A stretch of DNA of 64,000 bases from JBBDIK01 sp964640385 (GTDB lineage Bacteria > Actinomycetota > UBA4738 > JBBDHU01): NCBI GenBank assembly GCA_964640385.1, contig CAZXFL010000008.1, positions 1-64,000 on the forward strand, written 5' to 3'. The notes beneath the pieces were generated by a model. The model searched no databases. It saw only the letters and a program-made list of their open reading frames with translations, and was not told where the DNA came from. Below, piece after piece: positions 52,608 to 60,741 of the stretch; position 1 is the stretch's first letter, and every line of letters begins with the position of its first letter. Made by a program: the position numbers and the translations under genes.

Positions 52608-53014
52608 GCGTCTCGCTTCCGGACGCCGAACCGAACGGACTCGCGTCGATCCTCGCCGACCTGATCCGCGCCAACCTCGAGCGCGAACCGGGCCGGCATC
52701 GCTTGGTGTCCCGCCGCGCGTCCTATGCCATCGTCGCCCACGACATCGGGCTCGGGGCGACGCTGCGCTTGGGCGACGGCGAAGCCGTCATCACCAATGG
52801 GGCGCATCCGTCCGCCGAGGTCCGGGTCCGCACGGACGCAGGCACGTTGCTCGAGCTGTCGTCCGTCCCGCTCCTCTTCGGCCTCCCCAGCGCGCTCCAG
52901 CCGGGGGGAAGGGAGATCCTGAGGAAACTTCGATCGAAGCAGCTTCGGGTCACGGGTCTCGTCCGGCACCCTGCCAAGGTGGCTCGTCTCAACCGCCTAC
53001 TGTCGGTGGACTGA
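52604..53014 (+). CDS. Small SCP-2-like protein
   Basis: This 136-residue protein has a weak SCP-2-like pattern: a substrate-pocket strand pair (ATLRLGDGEAVITNG), then a helix with LLFGLPSALQPGGREILR and a terminal helix. The family assignment is tentative. GTG at 52604 overlaps the dehydrogenase stop, and its own stop overlaps the next ATG by one base (TGATG). Confidence 0.5.
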   Translation: MSVSLPDAEPNGLASILADLIRANLEREPGRHRLVSRRASYAIVAHDIGLGATLRLGDGEAVITNGAHPSAEVRVRTDAGTLLELSSVPLLFGLPSALQPGGREILRKLRSKQLRVTGLVRHPAKVARLNRLLSVD

Positions 53015-53616
53015 TGCAGGCCATGACCGTATCGACCCTTCCCGCCGCCCCGGCAGCTCGGGTGCCGCATGAGCGCCGGTGGCTCCCTGCGCTCATCGTG
53101 CTCATCGTGCTCGTCGCCGTCGTCTTCGGGGGCTACTTCGTGGCCGGCATGCTGTCCGTGCCGGCCGGGCCACCGGTCATCGTTGGCTCGTCGGTGGCGG
53201 TCTCGCCGCTCTCGGGCTGGACGGCGACTCCGCTCGAGCCGAGCCCGGTGACCGGCGTCCCGGCCGAGCGCCTTTCCCGCGGAACCGGGACCCTCGACGT
53301 GCTCGCGCCGATCCCGTCGTCCGATCCCGCCGACCTGCTCAAGCGCTACGTCAGCAACGTCTTGGAACCGGATTCCGAGCAGCTGCGCGTCTCGGAGGAC
53401 ATCCAGACGAGGGCGCTCCCCTCCGGTGACACCGCGGCGCGTGTCCGGTACGACGGCATGTTCACCAACGTCCCGACGCGGATCGAGGGAGAGCTCACGG
53501 CGGTGGTGAGCCCCGACGGAACCGGGGTCATCTTCGATGGCTGGGGCCCCGAAGGGCTGTTCGGCTACGCGTTGCAGGACATCCGGCAGATGGTCGCCGG
53601 GGCGGAGGTCCTGTGA
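53014..53616 (+). CDS. Single-pass membrane protein of unknown function
   Basis: I do not recognise this 200-residue protein. One N-terminal helix (LPALIVLIVLVAVVFGGYF) anchors an extracytoplasmic domain of about 150 residues with mixed strands (LSGWTATPLEPSP, AARVRYDGMFTNVPTRIEGE). There is no lipobox. An alternative ATG is at 53023. It overlaps the PrsW-like protease gene by 4 bases, so it may be a partner or substrate of that protease, which is inference only. Confidence 0.75.
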   Translation: MQAMTVSTLPAAPAARVPHERRWLPALIVLIVLVAVVFGGYFVAGMLSVPAGPPVIVGSSVAVSPLSGWTATPLEPSPVTGVPAERLSRGTGTLDVLAPIPSSDPADLLKRYVSNVLEPDSEQLRVSEDIQTRALPSGDTAARVRYDGMFTNVPTRIEGELTAVVSPDGTGVIFDGWGPEGLFGYALQDIRQMVAGAEVL

Positions 53617-54830
53617 AGGGGACGCGCGATCCGCTGGACGTCCGCCGGCTCCACTGGGGGACGACGACGACCCTCTTCCAGTGGCGGCAGCCGGCGCTAT
53701 GGCTCTACCTCGCGATCATGACTCTCGGCCTGTACCTGACCTTCTCTGCGCAGGTGGTGTTCCGCGAGATCTCGCCTCCCGGCTGGGTTCTGGCGTGGGC
53801 GCTGGTGCTGCTCTATGCCGCGCCCGTGTTCCTGCTTGTGTACGTGCTCGACCTATTCGAACGCGAGCCGATGTCGTTGGTGGTCGCCGCGTTCCTCTGG
53901 GGAGCCATCGCGGCCACGGCCCTCGCCGGCCTGGCGAACGAGGGCTGGGCACTGGTCGTCGCGCGGCTGCTCGGACCGGACGTTGCCTCCCAATGGACGG
54001 CGGCGTTGACGGCGCCGGTGGTCGAGGAGACGCTCAAGGTCCTTGGGATCGTGCTGATCTACCTCATCGCGCGCGGCGAGATGGACGACATCATGGACGG
54101 GTTCGTCTACGGGACGATGGTTGGCCTCGGCTTCGCCATCGTGGAAGACGTTTTCTACTTCATGGCGGTGTTCGGCGGTCAGCCCGAGGGCGTCTTCACC
54201 GGGTTCTTCGTCCGCGTCGTCGCGAGTGGTCTTTACGGGCACGTCCTGTACTCGGGGATCACGGGGATCGGGGTCGCGTACTTCGTCTCTCGGAAGGGCC
54301 AGGCCACGCTGGCCCGGCGGTGGCTCGTGCTGCTCGGCTTGTTCGCGGCAGCGGTCTTCGCGCACTTCTTGTGGAACTCACCGCTCCTGGACTTCTTCCC
54401 CGCGGAGCCGTGGTCGGGCGCCGACTGGCTGGTGGTCCCTTTCGCCTCGGCGGTCAAGGGACTGCCCTTCCTGGGGTTCGTCGGGATGCTCGTCTACCTT
54501 GCGCGCCGCCGGGAGCGGAGATGGCTCGACGCGATCGTCGGAAGCGAGGTCGACGACGACGGTCAGGCCCTCACCGAAGAGGAGCTGGAGATCCTCAGAG
54601 ACCCACGCCGGCGACGACGGGCGCGTCGCGAGATGCGCGCACGTGCAGGACCGAAGGCGTCGGCGCTCCTCAAGCGCTTGCAACGAGCCCAGCTCAACCT
54701 GGCGATGGTGCGGACGAAGGTCGCATCGCCCGGGGACCCGGCGATGGAACGCCAGCGCGCGTACTGCCGCTCACTGCGGGACGCGTTGCTGGCGATGCCC
54801 GGCGCCGCGCCGGCCGCCCGGGCCGGCTAG
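53613..54830 (+). CDS. PrsW-family intramembrane metalloprotease
   Basis: This 405-residue membrane protein has the PrsW/CAAX-like active-site motifs: VVEETLKVLGI, a second acidic motif in GFVYGTMVGLGFAIVED, and HFLWNS. About nine helices span residues 25-300, followed by a basic cytoplasmic tail rich in Arg and Ala. PrsW proteins cleave anti-sigma factors in Bacillus; here no anti-sigma gene is adjacent. It is the second intramembrane protease family in this 5-kb stretch. Confidence 0.87.
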   Translation: MKGTRDPLDVRRLHWGTTTTLFQWRQPALWLYLAIMTLGLYLTFSAQVVFREISPPGWVLAWALVLLYAAPVFLLVYVLDLFEREPMSLVVAAFLWGAIAATALAGLANEGWALVVARLLGPDVASQWTAALTAPVVEETLKVLGIVLIYLIARGEMDDIMDGFVYGTMVGLGFAIVEDVFYFMAVFGGQPEGVFTGFFVRVVASGLYGHVLYSGITGIGVAYFVSRKGQATLARRWLVLLGLFAAAVFAHFLWNSPLLDFFPAEPWSGADWLVVPFASAVKGLPFLGFVGMLVYLARRRERRWLDAIVGSEVDDDGQALTEEELEILRDPRRRRRARREMRARAGPKASALLKRLQRAQLNLAMVRTKVASPGDPAMERQRAYCRSLRDALLAMPGAAPAARAG

Positions 54831-54862
54831 CGGCGCGGGAGTCCCGCGGAGGTTCGCTCGGA

Positions 54863-54868
54863 TACGCT
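54863..54868 (+). promoter_or_regulatory. -10 box of meaB (leaderless)
   Basis: TACGCT ends 6 bases before the GTG at 54875. No Shine-Dalgarno lies near either candidate GTG (54869 or 54875); this spacing favours 54875. Confidence 0.4.
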
Positions 54869-54874
54869 GTGGCG

Positions 54875-55807
54875 GTGACGACCACCGAACTGATCGAGCA
54901 GGTCCTGGTCGGCGACCGGCGTGCGGTGGCGCGTGCGATCTCGATGGTCGAGGACGGATCAGAGGAACTGTCCGAACTCTCCGCGGGCCTGTTCCCTCAT
55001 ACCGGGAACGCCCATACCGTGGGACTGACCGGCGCACCCGGGGTCGGGAAGTCGAGTTTGGCTGAGCAACTCGTCAGAACCGTTCGTGAACACGACCGGA
55101 CGGTCGCCGTCCTGGCGATCGACCCGACCTCGCCGTTCACCGGTGGCGCGCTCCTGGGTGACCGCCTCCGCATGCAGACCCACGCGACTGACCCCGGCGT
55201 GTTCATCCGCTCGATGGCGACGCGGGGGCACCTCGGTGGGATGTCCCTCGCCGCTCCCGAGGCGGTACGCATCCTCGATGCTTCGGGCAAAGACCTCGTG
55301 GTCGTCGAGACGGTCGGGGTCGGGCAGGTGGAGGTCGATATCGCGACCGCCGCCGACACCACGCTCGTCGTGGTCCAGCCGGGGATGGGCGACTCCATCC
55401 AGGCCGCGAAGGCGGGGATCCTCGAGATCGCCGACGTTTTCGTCGTGAATAAGGCCGACCGGGACGGGCTGAATGAAGCTGTGCGGAACCTGGAGACGAT
55501 GATCGACATGGGTCCCGAGCGCGAGTGGCGTCCGCCCGTCGTGGCGACTTCAACGGTATCGGGGGAGGGGATAGAGGATCTGTGGAACGCCGCCGCGGAT
55601 CACCTCAAGCACCTGACCGACAGCGGGCTTCTCGGAAAACGCCGGACCGCGCGCCTGCTCGCCGAGGTGGAGGAGATGGTTTCGCAACGGATGAAGGAAC
55701 GCGTCACGGCTCTCCTGGAGGAGAACGAGAGCCTCGTCGCCGACCTCATGGCCCGCCGGATCGACCCGTACGGAGCCGCCGGCATCCTGATGGGCCGTTC
55801 CGCCTGA
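54875..55807 (+). CDS. meaB: Methylmalonyl-CoA mutase-associated GTPase MeaB
   Basis: This 310-residue G-protein chaperone guards adenosylcobalamin-dependent acyl-CoA mutases by gating cofactor loading. Motifs are Walker A GAPGVGKSSLAEQL, AIDPTSPFTGGALLGDR, VVETVGVGQVEVD and the NKAD specificity motif. The C-terminal dimerisation arm (MKERVTALLEEN) is present. No mutase gene lies in this window, so its client is elsewhere. It adds to the B12/cobalt theme of the right-hand end. Confidence 0.93.
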   Translation: MTTTELIEQVLVGDRRAVARAISMVEDGSEELSELSAGLFPHTGNAHTVGLTGAPGVGKSSLAEQLVRTVREHDRTVAVLAIDPTSPFTGGALLGDRLRMQTHATDPGVFIRSMATRGHLGGMSLAAPEAVRILDASGKDLVVVETVGVGQVEVDIATAADTTLVVVQPGMGDSIQAAKAGILEIADVFVVNKADRDGLNEAVRNLETMIDMGPEREWRPPVVATSTVSGEGIEDLWNAAADHLKHLTDSGLLGKRRTARLLAEVEEMVSQRMKERVTALLEENESLVADLMARRIDPYGAAGILMGRSA

Positions 55808-55843
55808 ACCCGCGAGCCCGGGTACAAGCGCATACCCTCTCAA

Positions 55844-55872
55844 TTGCAACAAGTTGCATCTGTTAGTAGCAT
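55844..55872 (+). promoter_or_regulatory. Promoter of nickel/cobalt transporter gene with overlapping operator
   Basis: TTGCAA (55844-55849), a 17-base spacer and TAGCAT (55867-55872) form a strong promoter. The palindrome TGCAAC-AA-GTTGCA (55845-55858) lies over the -35, an ideal repressor position. A near-identical palindrome precedes the Fur-family gene at 57247-57260. Confidence 0.65.
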
Positions 55873-55902
55873 CGGACGCCGAGCATCTCGGGGGGACAGG
55901 GC

Positions 55903-56805
55903 ATGAGGTTCGTGGCCGCCGCGGCGGAGACCGGATTCGATATCGGATTGGTGATCACGGCCTTCTGGTTCGGGTTCCGGCACGGGATCGACTGGGACCA
56001 CATCGCGGCGATCACCGATATCACCAGCTCCCAGGAGGAACGGCGGGGGTCGATCCTGTTCGGGACCCTGTACGTGCTCGGTCACGCGTTGGTGGTTCTC
56101 ATCCTCGGTTCGCTGGCCATCCTGCTCGGGAGCTTCATCCCGGAGGGGTTCGACACCTTCATGACGAAGGTGGTCGGCGTCACGCTGGTGATCCTCGGCG
56201 TCTACGTGTTCTTCGCGCTGATCAAGCACGGGCGGGACTTCCGCCTCCGCAGCCGGTGGATGCTGCTCTTCGCCGGCGTCCGCAAGGGCACCCGTTGGGC
56301 CAAGGCGAAGGTCCGCGCGGGGAGCGGCGGTCCGTCGACGGTCGAACGGGCGACGGAGATCGTGGAGGAGGAGCTGGCCGAAGGAGCCGATCCGACCGAC
56401 CCGTCGCTGTGGCATCACGGTCATCACGGTCGGCCCGGCCACCATCACCACGACGTTCCGTCACCGGACGATCCGTTCATGAACTACGGGAAGGCGACGG
56501 CCTTCGGCGTTGGGATGGTGCACGGGATCGGGGCCGAGACCCCGACGCAGGTCTTGATCTTCCTGACGGCCGCGGGGATGGGCGGCAAGGCAGCAGGCAT
56601 GGCCGTGTTGCTCGTGTTCATCGTGGGTCTGGTCTCGTCGAACACCATCATCACCCTGGGTTCGGCGTTCGGCTTCCTCAAAGCGTCGAAGAACTGGGCG
56701 GTCTACGCGACGGTGGCGGTCATCACGGGATTCCTCAGCCTGGTGATCGGGATCCTGTTCCTGATCGGACAGGAGTCATTGCTGCCAGCGATGTTCGGTG
56801 GCTAG
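55903..56805 (+). CDS. Nickel/cobalt transporter-like protein with His-rich loop
   Basis: This 300-residue membrane protein has six to seven helices and the NiCoT/NicO-type metal signature H-x4-D-H in helix 1 (FRHGIDWDHIAAI; H27, D32, H33). A cytoplasmic loop near residues 167-182 carries WHHGHHGRPGHHHH, likely to bind or store metal. A second motif GVGMVHGIGAETPTQVLI resembles the later His motif. Direction (uptake or efflux) and metal (nickel or cobalt) cannot be fixed. ATG follows GGGGGACA. It converges on the Fur-family gene, sharing a CTAG at the stops. Confidence 0.8.
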   Translation: MRFVAAAAETGFDIGLVITAFWFGFRHGIDWDHIAAITDITSSQEERRGSILFGTLYVLGHALVVLILGSLAILLGSFIPEGFDTFMTKVVGVTLVILGVYVFFALIKHGRDFRLRSRWMLLFAGVRKGTRWAKAKVRAGSGGPSTVERATEIVEEELAEGADPTDPSLWHHGHHGRPGHHHHDVPSPDDPFMNYGKATAFGVGMVHGIGAETPTQVLIFLTAAGMGGKAAGMAVLLVFIVGLVSSNTIITLGSAFGFLKASKNWAVYATVAVITGFLSLVIGILFLIGQESLLPAMFGG

Positions 56806-57227
56806 GCGCTCACCCTCTTGCAGCGCGCACACAGTCCGCTGATCGCGAAGTGAGTCAGGTCGGGCTCGAAACCGTGGTGCCGCCGGACCAGGCCGGCGAA
56901 GGCCTCCGCTTCTTTGACGGACAGCTCGTCGTCCGCGCCGCAGTTAGAGCAGGTGAGGTGGACATGCTCGGCCTCTTCGGAACGGTGGTACTCGGGACCG
57001 GATTCCAGGTGCGCGTGCGAGATGAGGCCGATCTCCTCAAGGGTCGTGAGCGTGCGGTAGACGGTCGAGGCGTTCACCCCCGGCATCTGGCTCTGGACCT
57101 GGCGGGTGATCGCCGCGGGGTTGATGTGGCCTTTCGAACGCATGATCTCGGTCACGATCGCGCGGCGTTGGGGGGTCATGCGAAGTCCGCGCTCGCGCAG
57201 CCGGTCGAGGATGTCGGTGTCGGCCAT
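56802..57227 (-). CDS. Fur-family metal-responsive repressor (possibly Nur-like)
   Basis: This 141-residue regulator has a winged-helix DNA-binding domain (MTPQRRAIVTEIM, GVNASTVYRTLTTLEEIGLI) and a dimerisation domain with two zinc CxxC pairs (CSNCGADDE and CARCK). His residues in EHVHLTC and VRRHHGFEPD are the usual sensing ligands. Adjacent nickel/cobalt transporter and shared palindromes suggest a nickel sensor (Nur) rather than iron or zinc. Its -10 box is 8 bases before the ATG, so it is probably leaderless and autoregulated. ATG at 57227 was preferred to upstream starts that would run through the promoter. Confidence 0.87.
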   Translation of the reverse strand: MADTDILDRLRERGLRMTPQRRAIVTEIMRSKGHINPAAITRQVQSQMPGVNASTVYRTLTTLEEIGLISHAHLESGPEYHRSEEAEHVHLTCSNCGADDELSVKEAEAFAGLVRRHHGFEPDLTHFAISGLCARCKRVSA

Positions 57228-57235
57228 GGCCAGGG

Positions 57236-57260
57236 AGTGTAGCATCTGCAAGTTCTTGCA
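57236..57260 (-). promoter_or_regulatory. Promoter and operator of Fur-family gene
   Basis: On the minus strand TACACT (57241-57236) is 8 bases before the ATG. The perfect palindrome TGCAAG-TT-CTTGCA (57247-57260) sits just upstream in the spacer, where binding would block polymerase. It matches TGCAA(C/G)NN(G/C)TTGCA seen before the transporter gene. Confidence 0.6.
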
Positions 57261-57340
57261 TCAGCGACATGAAGCCGGGCGCCCCGTCTGGAAAGATTGC
57301 AGGGCGCGCTCACGGAGCAAGCGCAGTCGAGGAGGACCCG

Positions 57341-58120
57341 ATGGGAGAGTTCGTCCGTCTCGAGGTTGAGCATGGCGTTGGGACGATCCGGCTCGATCGA
57401 CCGAAGCTGAACGCGATCAGCGGCCAGGTCGCCGAGGAGTTGGCCGAGGTCGCCCGAGAGGCCGGCGGACGCGACGACGTCCGTGCGGTCGTCATCTGGG
57501 GCGGGCCGCGGATCTTCGCTGCCGGGGCCGACGTGTCGGAGATGGTGGATCGCACGCCGGACGACGTGTGGCCGCACATCGTCAAGCTACAGACGGCCCT
57601 GGACATCGTCGAGGACCTCCCGAAGGTCACGATCGCCGCGGTCAACGGCTACGCGCTCGGCGGCGGCTACGAGCTGGCCCTGGCGGCCGACCTCCGGTAC
57701 GCGGCCGATAACGCCAAGGTCGGGCTCCCGGAGATCCAACTGGGGATCATCCCCGGGGCCGGGGGAACCCAGCGACTCCCGCTGCTGATAGGCGTTTCGC
57801 GGGCCAAGGACATCATCTTCAGCGGGCGCCAGGTCAAGGCCGATGAGGCTCTGAAGCTGGGTATGGTCGACCGGGTGCTCCCCGTCAAGGAGGTCTACGA
57901 GCAGGCGGTCGAGGACGCCCGCCGGTTCGCCAGGGGCCCCACGATGGCCCTGGCCGCCGCGAAGCGCTCGATCGCTGAGGGCCTGCACACGACTCGCCGC
58001 GAGGGCCAGGAAGTCGAGCGCCAGAATTTCGTCGCGCTGTTCGGCACCAAGGACCAGAAGACGGGGATGCGGTCCCTCCTGGAGAAGGGCCCCGGCAAGG
58101 CGGTCTTCGAGGGCCGCTAG
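57341..58120 (+). CDS. Enoyl-CoA hydratase/isomerase family protein
   Basis: This 259-residue crotonase-fold enzyme adds water to enoyl-CoA or does a related reaction. The oxyanion-hole blocks are FAAGADVSEM and ALGGGYELALAADLRYA, and both catalytic glutamates are present (YELALA and LPEIQLGIIPGAGG), so true hydratase activity is likely. ATG follows CGAGGAGG at 57341. It is unrelated in function to the adjacent metal genes and is coupled to a broken acetyltransferase gene. Confidence 0.92.
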   Translation: MGEFVRLEVEHGVGTIRLDRPKLNAISGQVAEELAEVAREAGGRDDVRAVVIWGGPRIFAAGADVSEMVDRTPDDVWPHIVKLQTALDIVEDLPKVTIAAVNGYALGGGYELALAADLRYAADNAKVGLPEIQLGIIPGAGGTQRLPLLIGVSRAKDIIFSGRQVKADEALKLGMVDRVLPVKEVYEQAVEDARRFARGPTMALAAAKRSIAEGLHTTRREGQEVERQNFVALFGTKDQKTGMRSLLEKGPGKAVFEGR

Positions 58121-58597
58121 TGCGCATCCGGGAATCGATCGCCGAGGATCTGGAGCGGCTCGAAACGCTCGCTGAGGGAGCTCGCCGATCTGCAGGCGCC
58201 CTGGCGCTTGTTCGAGCCGCGTGACGGATCCCTCCGCGACATCTTGCGCACCTGGAGTTCGGCGGCGGCCGGGGAGCACGCCGGTGCGCGCCTCTTCGTG
58301 GCCGACGACGGTGGTGCGCTGCTGGGTGTGGCCTTCGCGGAGGTGGGCGTGGGGTCCGAACTCTCCAACGTTCCGGCGGTGGAGATCTCTGGGATCATCG
58401 TGACCGCGGAGGCCCGTGGGAAAGGGATCGGAAAGGCTCTGGTAAGGGCCGCTGCCGGGTACGCGAGAGAATGTGGTGTCGGATGGCTGACACTGAAGTC
58501 CTTCGCGGACGACGCAGACGCGGTCACATTCTGGGAAGGCCTCGGATTCTCCCCGCGGATCGTCCAGTTCGTGGCTCCGGCCGAAGACGTGCTCTGA
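58120..58597 (+). pseudogene. GNAT acetyltransferase with apparent frameshift
   Basis: The gene starts GTG at 58120 (TAGTG overlap with the hydratase stop) and encodes a typical GNAT N-terminus, VRIRESIAEDLERLETLAE. The frame then breaks near 58168-58180. The continuation ELADLQAPWRLFEPRDGSL and the rest of the domain, including ARGKGIGKALV and FWEGLGF, lie in a +1-shifted frame to 58597. Translation from TTG at 58208 would give 129 residues without the first strand and helix. It may be a true pseudogene, a sequencing or assembly error, or programmed shifting. The substrate is unknown. Confidence 0.75.
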
Positions 58598-58778
58598 CCT
58601 GGGGAAACGGCCTCCCTCCGCGCCCCCTTCCCTGCATGAACGTGCGCCGCCTGCATAGGTTTCCATCTCTGCCTGGGAACGAACCGGACGCCTCCGGTGT
58701 TCGAAGAGTGTGAAGAAGCACTCCGCGGGGCTCAGGAGTCGCGCGGGGGAGCCGATACCTCTCGAAGAGGAGAGAACG

Positions 58779-58979
58779 ATGGCAGAATCGGTCTACCGAG
58801 GCGTGCACGTCCGGTCGCTCCCGCGGCCCAACCGCACGTACACCGATGATCGGGTCTGCGCGGCACCAGGCTGCGGAACCCGCCTGTCGATGTACAACCG
58901 TTGGGATTTCTGCTGGCAGCACGAACCTGTGCACAGCTACACACCGCGCGGCAAGCGCAAGAAGCGCGAAGCCGCGTAA
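58779..58979 (+). CDS. Small Cys/His protein, possible zinc-binding, 66 residues
   Basis: I do not recognise the family by function. This 66-residue basic protein has VCAAPGCGTRLSMYNRWDFC and WQHEPVHSY, giving a C-x4-C...C-x2-H arrangement that could bind one zinc. The tail RGKRKKREAA is strongly basic. ATG at 58779 is preceded by GAAGAGGAGAG; a GTG at 58710 would add 23 residues. It lies alone between the broken acetyltransferase and the minus-strand methyltransferase cluster. Nucleic-acid binding is plausible but unproven. Confidence 0.7.
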   Translation: MAESVYRGVHVRSLPRPNRTYTDDRVCAAPGCGTRLSMYNRWDFCWQHEPVHSYTPRGKRKKREAA

Positions 58980-59046
58980 CAGGGCTCACTTCCCTGGGCG
59001 CCGGGGCCGGCAGAGCTGGTCTCGGCGCTGAGGCTGGGCGGCGGCG

Positions 59047-59280
59047 CTACTCCCCGCCGACGAGGTCGCGAGCGAGCGCCTGGGCTTCGTCGAGGCGTTC
59101 CCGGTCGACGAACAGGTGGACCTGGCCCATCTCCCAGATCTGGCTGATGAACCCCGGCTGTTTGTACCACCAGGAGATCCCGGCCTCCTCGAGCTTGCCG
59201 GCGATCGCATCGGCATGTTCGTGTGTGAACGCGCCGAGGTGGATCGTCGAGACGTTGGGATCGGCCGGGAACGAGCTCAC
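59047..59280 (-). CDS. Small DUF2007-like protein, 77 residues
   Basis: This 77-residue protein has one ferredoxin-like alpha/beta unit (IHLGAFTHEHADAIAGKLEE, then VHLFVDRERLDEAQALARD). It resembles small DUF2007-type putative signalling proteins, but the match is weak. It starts GTG at 59280, 12 bases after the MttB-family gene, and so belongs to that transcript. A single WW pair and Lys in ISWWYKQPG could form a ligand site. Function unknown. Confidence 0.65.
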   Translation of the reverse strand: MSSFPADPNVSTIHLGAFTHEHADAIAGKLEEAGISWWYKQPGFISQIWEMGQVHLFVDRERLDEAQALARDLVGGE

Positions 59281-59292
59281 GCGGACATCATG

Positions 59293-60741
59293 TCACTCGT
59301 CTTCGTCGACCGTCTCTTCCTTGCGCTTGGCGATGAACGCGCGGAGCTCCTCGTCGACGGCTTCGTCGATGCCGGGGTCCTCGTAGGAATCCATGATCTG
59401 CTTCCACATCGCGTTCGCGCGTTGGTCGAGCCCCTCTTCGCCCATAGCCTTCCACGTGTTGAAGTCCGGCGTGGTGAACAGGGGGCTCATGTAGAGCCAT
59501 TCGCGGAAATGACTCATCGTGTGCGCGGACTCCAGGTACATCCCGGCCGGGCCCATGTGTTCGATCGCCTCGAGCGCGAGCTCTTCGTCGCTGAACCCGA
59601 TACCTTCCTTCGTCTTCATGAACTCCCGGCACATCTCCACATCCAGCGCGAACTTCTCGAACGACGCCGTCAGGCCGCCCTCGAGCCAGCCGGCGGCGTG
59701 CAGGACGAAGTCGCTCGCCGCCAGGAACGTCGCCCACAGGGAGTTCGCGCTCTCGGACGCGGCTTGGCCGTCGACGGCGTTCCCCGACGCGAGCGCGCCG
59801 CCGCCGCGGTAGGGGAGCCCATAGCGCCGCGAGAGCTGCGCGCCGGCCAGCGTTCCCAGGACGCCCTGCGGGAGGCCGAACGCCGGTGCGCCCGTCCGCA
59901 TGTCCAGCGGCGTGAAGAACGACCCGTACATGCACGGAGTGCCCGCCCGGACGGCCTGAGCCATCGCCGTCCCCGAGAGCGCCTCGGCGACCTGGATCGA
60001 GAGCGAGCCCGAGATCGAGACCGGCGCGGTTGCCCCGGCCAACAGGAACGGCGTGACGATCAGGCCCTGGTTCGCCTCGGCCGTCGCGATCAGGGCGTCG
60101 GACATCCGCTCGTCCCAGACCAGCGGGCTGATCGGGTTGATCACGACCATCGTGCCGGCGACCTCCTCGATCGCGTCCCGGCCGCCGCAGGCGATCGCGG
60201 CCAACTCGATGCTGTCGCGGACCTTGTACCCGGTGCCGCCGTAGGCGACGTAGGGCTTATCCGAATGCCGCAGGATCGAGTAGTCCATGTCCATGTGCCG
60301 GGTCATGACCGGCAGGTCTTGCGCCTCCACCGTGGCGCTCTGCAGGCACGTGATGACGTCGGTCGCGTGCGCGAGCTTGATCAACTCGTCGTGGTCGGCG
60401 ATCGTGCCGCTGCGCCGGCCACGGTCCAGGTCCGAGACGAACGGTGAGCCGCCAACCGGGAGGAGCACTAGGCTGCCGTCCCCGACGGTGATCTCGTTCT
60501 CGGGGTTGCGGGGACGCACCCGCACCGTGGACGGCGCCTTCGCCACCATCTCCATCAGCCACTCGCGGTCGAAGCGCACGCGGGTGCCCTCGACCTTGTT
60601 GCCCTCCTTGCCGAGGAGCTCGAGTGCCGGGTCCCACAGGATGTCCATCCCGACGTCCTCGAGGATCGTCATCGCTTGCTCATGGATCGTGTCGAGCTGG
60701 TCTTCGGTTAGGACCTTCGGCGCTTCCTCAGGCGTGAACAT
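59293..60741 (-). CDS. MttB-superfamily methyltransferase (non-pyrrolysine, MtgB-like)
   Basis: This 482-residue TIM-barrel protein belongs to the trimethylamine methyltransferase superfamily. Such enzymes move a methyl group from a quaternary or tertiary amine to a corrinoid protein. The frame is full length with no in-frame TAG, so it lacks pyrrolysine and is more like glycine-betaine methyltransferase MtgB. Features include LPVGGSPFVSDLDRGRRSGT, MYGSFFTPLDMRTGAPAFG and the late block HMGPAGMYLESAHTM. It overlaps the DUF1638 gene by 14 bases. Substrate could be glycine betaine, carnitine, proline betaine or similar. Confidence 0.85.
   Translation of the reverse strand: MFTPEEAPKVLTEDQLDTIHEQAMTILEDVGMDILWDPALELLGKEGNKVEGTRVRFDREWLMEMVAKAPSTVRVRPRNPENEITVGDGSLVLLPVGGSPFVSDLDRGRRSGTIADHDELIKLAHATDVITCLQSATVEAQDLPVMTRHMDMDYSILRHSDKPYVAYGGTGYKVRDSIELAAIACGGRDAIEEVAGTMVVINPISPLVWDERMSDALIATAEANQGLIVTPFLLAGATAPVSISGSLSIQVAEALSGTAMAQAVRAGTPCMYGSFFTPLDMRTGAPAFGLPQGVLGTLAGAQLSRRYGLPYRGGGALASGNAVDGQAASESANSLWATFLAASDFVLHAAGWLEGGLTASFEKFALDVEMCREFMKTKEGIGFSDEELALEAIEHMGPAGMYLESAHTMSHFREWLYMSPLFTTPDFNTWKAMGEEGLDQRANAMWKQIMDSYEDPGIDEAVDEELRAFIAKRKEETVDEDE

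Noticed and set aside
58678..58705. ACCGGA-CGCC-TCCGGT hairpin as a terminator of the acetyltransferase gene
   Set aside because: The stem is only 6 bp and no T-tract follows; too weak to list as a feature.
59293..60741. Pyrrolysine in the MttB-family protein
   Set aside because: No in-frame TAG occurs within the 482 codons, and the protein is full length without readthrough.
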